NCBI GenBank assembly: GCA_040882605.1
Contig: JBBEAY010000003.1
Coordinates: forward strand, 62,001-126,000
Length of the DNA: 64,000 bases
Source: JAOUEA01 sp040882605
Lineage (GTDB): Bacteria; Actinomycetota; UBA4738; HRBIN12
Direction of reading: 5' to 3'
The position numbers were made by a program, and so were the translations under genes. Position 1 is the stretch's first letter. Every line of letters starts with the position of its first letter. Below the pieces are notes generated by a model, which was not told the DNA's origin, did not search any database, and was given only the letters and a program-made list of their open reading frames with translations. Positions 59,979 through 64,000 of the stretch are shown here, one piece after another.

Positions 59979-60905
59979 TTACGCTGCCGAGCCCGACGAT
60001 CCGCTGGTCGACGCTGCCTCGGCCGCCGCCGTGAAACCGGCAACGAGGCTCGACAGTTCCATGGGCACCACGATCTTCGACGACGGCGACACGCCGAGCG
60101 CCTTCAGCGCCTCGAGGTACTGCAGCTTCATCGTCTTGGCGTCGGCGCCCATGGCCTGCTCGTTGATCGTGTGCAGCGCGAGGGCGAAACCTTCCGCCCG
60201 AAGGATCGCCGACTGCCGCTCACCTTCGGCCGTAAGGATCGCGGCCTGCTTCGAGCCCTCGGCGTTCAAGATCGCGGCTTCCTTGTTGCCTTCGGCGACC
60301 GTGATGGCAGCGGCCTTGTGTCCGTCGGCCTCGGTGACGACCGCGCGCCTGGTTCGCTCGGCCGACATCTGGCGGGTCATGGCTTCCTGCACCGCGGCAG
60401 GAGGGATGATCTCTCGGATCTCGACGTTCGTGACCTTCACGCCCCAACGCTCGGTGACCTCGTCGAGCTTGATGCGCAGCAAGGTGTTGATCTCGTCGCG
60501 CTTGGCGAGCATGTCGTCGAGCGGGATGTCGCCGATCACCGCGCGAAGCGTCGTCGAGGCGATGTTGAGCGCTGCGCCGGCGAAGTTGCCGACCTGTACG
60601 ACCGAGGTCTGGGCGTTCATCACCTTGTAGAACATGACGAAGTCGACAGCGATCGGGGCGTTGTCCTTGGTGATCGAGTCCTGCCGAGGGATCTCGAGGT
60701 AGAACTCGCGAAGATCCACCGTGATGCCCTTGTCGACGAAGGGGATGAGGATGATGAGCCCCGGTCCCTTCTGCCCGATCAGCCGGCCGAGCCTGAACAC
60801 GACGAGCCGCTGATACTCGGGCACGATGCGGATCGCCTTGGCCAGGAACAGCACGACCAGCGCCACCACCACGACCAGCACGATCAAGGCGGGACTGATG
60901 TTCAT
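59979..60905 (-). CDS. SPFH/Band-7 (stomatin-like) membrane protein
   Basis: A 308-residue protein with one N-terminal membrane segment (about 4-24), a prohibitin-homology SPFH domain (IRIVPEYQRLVVFRLGRLIG) and a long Ala/Glu-rich coiled coil (AEGNKEAAILNAEGSKQAA). This is the layout of QmcA and stomatin-like scaffolds, which organise membrane microdomains. It is coupled to the NfeD gene upstream by ATGA at 60902-60905, the usual partner of such proteins. Confidence 0.9.
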   Translation of the reverse strand: MNISPALIVLVVVVALVVLFLAKAIRIVPEYQRLVVFRLGRLIGQKGPGLIILIPFVDKGITVDLREFYLEIPRQDSITKDNAPIAVDFVMFYKVMNAQTSVVQVGNFAGAALNIASTTLRAVIGDIPLDDMLAKRDEINTLLRIKLDEVTERWGVKVTNVEIREIIPPAAVQEAMTRQMSAERTRRAVVTEADGHKAAAITVAEGNKEAAILNAEGSKQAAILTAEGERQSAILRAEGFALALHTINEQAMGADAKTMKLQYLEALKALGVSPSSKIVVPMELSSLVAGFTAAAEAASTSGSSGSAA

Positions 60906-62302
60906 CGGTGGGTCCTCCCTTCGTCGGCCACCGTGACGGCGGCCGCCTCATGCTCGGATGAGTCGCGGTCGACGATGAGCACGAGACCGTCGAGGCGGGT
61001 GACCCTGACCGCGGCTCCAGCCGGGATCGAGGAACCGTCGGCCGAGGTTGCGCGCCATTCCTCCGATGAGACGCGGACGATGCCATCGGGGTTGAGCCCG
61101 GCGCCGAGAGCGATGCCGGTATGGCCGACGACCGTTTCCGCGCCCTGGGCAGCAGGCATGCGCCGCACGCGAAGCACCTTGCGCAGCAAGACCGCGAAGA
61201 ACACCCCGACGAAAGCCGCGACGGAGATGAGCACGACAGGGGAAACCGAGACCCCGCCCGCGCGGTCGTAGAGGAACCAGCCGCCGAGCAACAGACAGAT
61301 CGTGCCCGCGATGCCCCACACGCCGAAACCGGGGGCGTTCAGCTCGACGATCATCAACACGGCGGCCGCCACGAGGAGCACGACGCCGATCAGTTGCACG
61401 GGCAGCGCGCCGAACGACACGATCGCCAGGATCAGCATCGCGGTACCGATCGTGCCGGAGAAGATGTGGCCTGGCACGAGCAGCTCGAGCACGATCAGCG
61501 CCAGACCCAGCCAGAAGAAGACGAAGGCGAGCGTCGGGTCAAGCAACGTGTGCAGGAAGCCGACGAACCCACCGATCGACCGGTCGAGGACCGACGCGCC
61601 CGCGCTCTCGAGCGCGACCTGTGTGCCGTCGGCGAGCGTTACCGTGTTGCCGTCGATGTCGGCGAGCAGCTCATCGGTGGTCGGTGCTACCAGATCGATG
61701 ACGTCGTCGCGGAGCGCCTGCTCCGCGCTGATGCTGACCGCGTCGGTAACGAACGACTCGGCGATGTCGGCGTTGCGGTCGTGCTCCTCGGCGATCGCGC
61801 GCATCGACGCCGCCGCGTCGTTCACCGCCTTGTCGGATCCCACCGCGCCGTCGAGGCCGACGGGGGTCGCGGCACCCACGTTCGTCCCGGGCGCCATGGC
61901 CGCAACGTGACATGACAGCAGCACGAACGAGCCGGCTGACGCGGCGCGGGCCCCGGAAGGGGCGACGTAGCAGAGCACGGGCAGCTCGGCGTTCAGGATC
62001 GCCTGGGTGATCTGCCGTGTCGAAGAGATCAGTCCGCCCGGCGTGTCGATCTCGATCAACGTGGCGGCGGCGCCTGCGGCGGCGGCTTCCGCGATGCCGT
62101 TTCGCAGGTAGTCGGCTACGAGAGGGTCCACCACGCCGTCGAGCTGCAGCCGGATGATCGCGCCTTCGGAGGGAGAGTCCTGGGCGGCTGCGGGGGCGTT
62201 GAGGAACCCGAGGGATCCGACGAACGTGAGGGCCACCGCGATCGTGAGCCGAGCCGGGTGACCCCTGGTCGTGATCATCTCTGTGTCATCGATTCGCCAC
62301 AT
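60902..62302 (-). CDS. NfeD1b-type membrane protein with ClpP-like serine protease domain
   Basis: A 466-residue protein. A signal-like segment (to about 40) is followed by a ClpP-class serine protease domain (IIRLQLDGVVDPLVADYL, IDTPGGLISSTRQI, and SGARAASAGSFVLLSCH with the Ser), several membrane segments (about 235-390) and a C-terminal OB-fold NfeD domain (TVVGHTGIALGAGLNPDG). Such NfeD proteins are encoded with SPFH partners and cleave them or assist their assembly. ATG at 62302 with AGGAGA upstream; a second ATG at 62278 is possible. Diverges from an ECF sigma gene. Confidence 0.88.
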   Translation of the reverse strand: MWRIDDTEMITTRGHPARLTIAVALTFVGSLGFLNAPAAAQDSPSEGAIIRLQLDGVVDPLVADYLRNGIAEAAAAGAAATLIEIDTPGGLISSTRQITQAILNAELPVLCYVAPSGARAASAGSFVLLSCHVAAMAPGTNVGAATPVGLDGAVGSDKAVNDAAASMRAIAEEHDRNADIAESFVTDAVSISAEQALRDDVIDLVAPTTDELLADIDGNTVTLADGTQVALESAGASVLDRSIGGFVGFLHTLLDPTLAFVFFWLGLALIVLELLVPGHIFSGTIGTAMLILAIVSFGALPVQLIGVVLLVAAAVLMIVELNAPGFGVWGIAGTICLLLGGWFLYDRAGGVSVSPVVLISVAAFVGVFFAVLLRKVLRVRRMPAAQGAETVVGHTGIALGAGLNPDGIVRVSSEEWRATSADGSSIPAGAAVRVTRLDGLVLIVDRDSSEHEAAAVTVADEGRTHR

Positions 62303-62465
62303 GTTGCGGTTCGGTTCTCCTTCGCGTACGGCAGGAACCGAGCCTAGACTCCCGGCGAACCCTCTGCACAGATCGACGTCGGAGTACGATTCATCGATAT
62401 CACCCCCTCGGCACGACCGGCAAGCCACGATCGTCACCAGCTCCGTATATCGGAAGGAACACCGG

Positions 62466-63038
62466 GTGCAGGCTCGCGATGACGGACCGCTCCTCCCGAA
62501 AGAGGAACAGCTACTTATGGAGGGACTCCTCGCCGGCAACGACGACGCGATCCGCGCGATGTACGCGCGGTACGGCCGACCGATCTACTCGCTCGGCTAT
62601 CGCCTGTTGGGCACGCGCGAGTCCGCCGAGGAGCTCACGCAGGACGTCTTCCTCACCGCGTGGCGCAAAGCCGCCCGATTCGATCCGACGCGAGGTCGTC
62701 TCTCGACGTGGTTGATGACGATCGCGCACAACCTGGCGGTCGACCGTCTTCGCCGCGAGACCGGCGTTTCACGCCCCACACTCGTGCTCGTCGACGAGGT
62801 GCCCGACGCACCTGGGCTCGACGAGGAAGCCGTGCTCATCGAGCGCGACGCCGCGCTCCGAGCGCTCTCGTCGCTCTCGGCAGCGGAGCGGCGACTGGTG
62901 GTGAGGGCGTACTTCCGAGGCATGACCGCTCGCGAGATCGCCGAGACAGACGGCATCCCGCTCGGTACGGTCAAGACACGGCTCCGTTCGGCGATGATCA
63001 AGGTACGCAAGGCGAACGAGGGCAAGGAGCTCCTGTGA
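62466..63038 (+). CDS. RNA polymerase sigma factor, ECF subfamily
   Basis: A 190-residue ECF sigma factor. Region 2 has AMYARYGRPIYSLGYRLL and AEELTQDVFLTAWRKA, and region 4 has LSSLSAAERRLVVRAYF and TAREIAETDGIPLGTVKTRL. The GTG at 62466 has GGAAGGA 8 bp upstream. The zinc-type anti-sigma gene overlaps its end (GTGA). It differs from the sigma gene at 59261, so the window has two independent ECF systems around the NfeD-SPFH operon. Confidence 0.9.
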   Translation: MQARDDGPLLPKEEQLLMEGLLAGNDDAIRAMYARYGRPIYSLGYRLLGTRESAEELTQDVFLTAWRKAARFDPTRGRLSTWLMTIAHNLAVDRLRRETGVSRPTLVLVDEVPDAPGLDEEAVLIERDAALRALSSLSAAERRLVVRAYFRGMTAREIAETDGIPLGTVKTRLRSAMIKVRKANEGKELL

Positions 63039-63838
63039 ACTGCACGGCCGTGCGCGATCGCTTGACGGAGCATGCCCTCGCGGCGCTGTCCGCTCGCGAC
63101 GCCGCGCCCGTCGATCGTCATCTCACGTGGTGCGCTGCTTGCCGCAAGGAAGCCGGGGGGCTCCAGCAGGCCTCGGCCACGCTCGCGTTCACGCTCGCGC
63201 CCGAGGATCTCCCCGCCGAGCTCGAGGACCAGGTCGTTGGGGGGGTGCAAGCCGCGGTCGCACGACGTGATCGGCGACCCCAGGCGAGCCCTCGCCGCAG
63301 CCGACTGGTGCTCGTCGCTGCGCTCACCGCGATGCTCGCGGTGCTCGGCACCGGCTGGGGCGCCGTGATGGCCGGTCGCGCAGCACGCTCGGACGATGCG
63401 GCGCTGCTCGAGAAGATCCGTACACAGAGCGCGGTCGAGAAGTTCCGAAAAGTGATCAACACCCTTGAGTACAATGAAGGCGAGGTGTTCATCGGCCCGC
63501 TCGAACCGGCGAACGTAGGTGGCGGCTCAGGCAACGCCTTCACTCTCGTGTCACCATCGATGATCGACATGGTGTTCGTGTTGATCGATGGTGTGCCGGC
63601 CGAGGCCCGTGAGCTGCTCCCGTTCGCTGTGCGCCTTCGGGGCGACGATGGGGTGCTCATGGTCGGACGTCTCGAGAAGAACGAGATCGACGACAGCGGC
63701 GCCGGCACCGTGACGGCCGAGTTCCTCGACGTCGCCGGCTACGACACGGTGATCGTGCGCGACGCCGACGGCCACGTGGTCATGAGCGGAACGATGCGCA
63801 TTCGCGCAGTCGTGGCCAGTTCCACGCCCTCCCCGTAG
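63035..63838 (+). CDS. Zinc-finger (ZAS-type) anti-sigma factor
   Basis: A 267-residue membrane anti-sigma factor. The cytosolic N terminus has HLTWCAACRKE (the His-x3-Cys-x2-Cys zinc motif), then a hydrophobic segment near residues 90-115 and an extracytoplasmic domain of about 150 residues with an anti-sigma-K-like beta fold. It would hold the overlapping sigma factor at the membrane until a signal arrives. GTG start at 63035, coupled to the sigma stop. Confidence 0.85.
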   Translation: MNCTAVRDRLTEHALAALSARDAAPVDRHLTWCAACRKEAGGLQQASATLAFTLAPEDLPAELEDQVVGGVQAAVARRDRRPQASPRRSRLVLVAALTAMLAVLGTGWGAVMAGRAARSDDAALLEKIRTQSAVEKFRKVINTLEYNEGEVFIGPLEPANVGGGSGNAFTLVSPSMIDMVFVLIDGVPAEARELLPFAVRLRGDDGVLMVGRLEKNEIDDSGAGTVTAEFLDVAGYDTVIVRDADGHVVMSGTMRIRAVVASSTPSP

Positions 63839-63860
63839 GACCGCCGCGTATCCTTGCTCG

Positions 63861-64000
63861 ATGCGCTTCGGTATGAGCCTTCCTCAATACGGATTCTCGC
63901 TGGCTGACGATGCGCCGATCACCTTCGATGAGATGGCGGTGTGGGCTCGCCGGGCCGAGGCGTTGGGTTTCGATTCCCTGTGGATCTCCGACCACTTCTT
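63861..64000 (+). CDS. Luciferase-like (LLM) F420-dependent oxidoreductase, N-terminal part
   Basis: The first 47 codons of a luciferase-like monooxygenase-fold protein: FGMSLPQYGFSLADD then WARRAEALGFDSLWISDHF, matching the first beta strand and the following helix of the TIM barrel in actinobacterial F420-dependent LLM enzymes. The ATG at 63861 is the clear start. The rest, including most of the F420-binding site, lies outside the window. Use of F420 rather than FMN is inferred from the type. Confidence 0.75.
   Translation, partial: MRFGMSLPQYGFSLADDAPITFDEMAVWARRAEALGFDSLWISDHF

Noticed and set aside
1..64000. rRNA or tRNA genes, insertion sequences, replication origin
   Set aside because: No tRNA-like cloverleaf, rRNA sequence, transposase or DnaA-box cluster was noticed by eye; a tRNA search program would be needed to be certain.

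Overview
The window is high-GC DNA, tightly packed with genes on both strands. Many neighbouring genes overlap by 4 bp (ATGA or GTGA), and GTG or TTG starts are frequent. Gene content points to an actinobacterium (Actinomycetota): a seven-iron ferredoxin, two F420-type oxidoreductases (an FrhB-like protein and, at the right edge, a luciferase-like one), OtsA/OtsB beside a GH15 hydrolase, a SufR-like regulator beside Mrp, a VapBC45-type toxin-antitoxin pair and an actinobacterial LexA box. I cannot fix the class; it may be a deep-branching or uncultured lineage. No rRNA, tRNA, CRISPR array, transposase or integrase was seen.

Layout. 0-5 kb: the 3' end of ispH, a double Lrp-type sensor domain, an operon of an MgtE-type transporter with a tandem PhoU/TrkA-C protein, a HhH-GPD DNA glycosylase, and a small IscA-like/DksA-like pair. 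5-11 kb: trehalose metabolism (GH15 hydrolase, otsB, otsA) and an MFS exporter. 11-15.4 kb: GABA/putrescine breakdown (gabT diverging from two aldehyde dehydrogenases). 15.4-21.6 kb: hydrolase, fdxA, a 1084-residue GAF/multi-PAS histidine kinase, an FrhB-like protein and a cupredoxin lipoprotein. 21.6-26.2 kb: A-type Fe-S carrier, M20 deacylase, NUDIX and CoA-binding genes, a 55-residue DUF4177-like gene, a PQQ-type sugar dehydrogenase and a VOC protein. 26.2-29.6 kb: cystathionine beta-synthase, a DUF429 protein and a cystathionine gamma-lyase/synthase (reverse transsulfuration). 29.7-32.1 kb: convergent REC-GGDEF and REC-EAL genes, the first preceded by three 25-bp repeats.

32.3-39.5 kb holds histidine degradation (hutU, pepE-like, hutH, hutI), split by about 1.9 kb of accessory DNA: a 49-residue gene, a HAD phosphatase and a frameshifted AadA-like nucleotidyltransferase. 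40.2-41.4 kb carries a VapBC45-type toxin-antitoxin pair with a perfect LexA box over its putative -10. 41.9-45.3 kb is a thiamine operon behind a TPP riboswitch (thiN, thiB, thiP; no ATPase gene). 45.4-49.8 kb: cupin, pepA, a PIG-L deacetylase, an RlmJ-like protein and a methyltransferase. 49.9-54.8 kb is one long run of genes (membrane protein, CPBP protease, split-barrel protein, SRPBCC, PAP2, lgt, ACT). 54.8-56.7 kb: mrp diverging from a sufR-like regulator. Then come pilT, a frame-disrupted cupredoxin, two ECF sigma/anti-sigma pairs flanking an NfeD-SPFH membrane operon, and the first 47 codons of a luciferase-like F420 oxidoreductase.

The most interesting items are the SOS-linked VapBC45 module, the broken genes in and beside the accessory segment, the 25-bp repeats before the cyclic-di-GMP gene, and a short dispersed repeat that supplies the start of a coding sequence. 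Residue positions are estimates by eye, and all family assignments rest on motif recognition without database searches.
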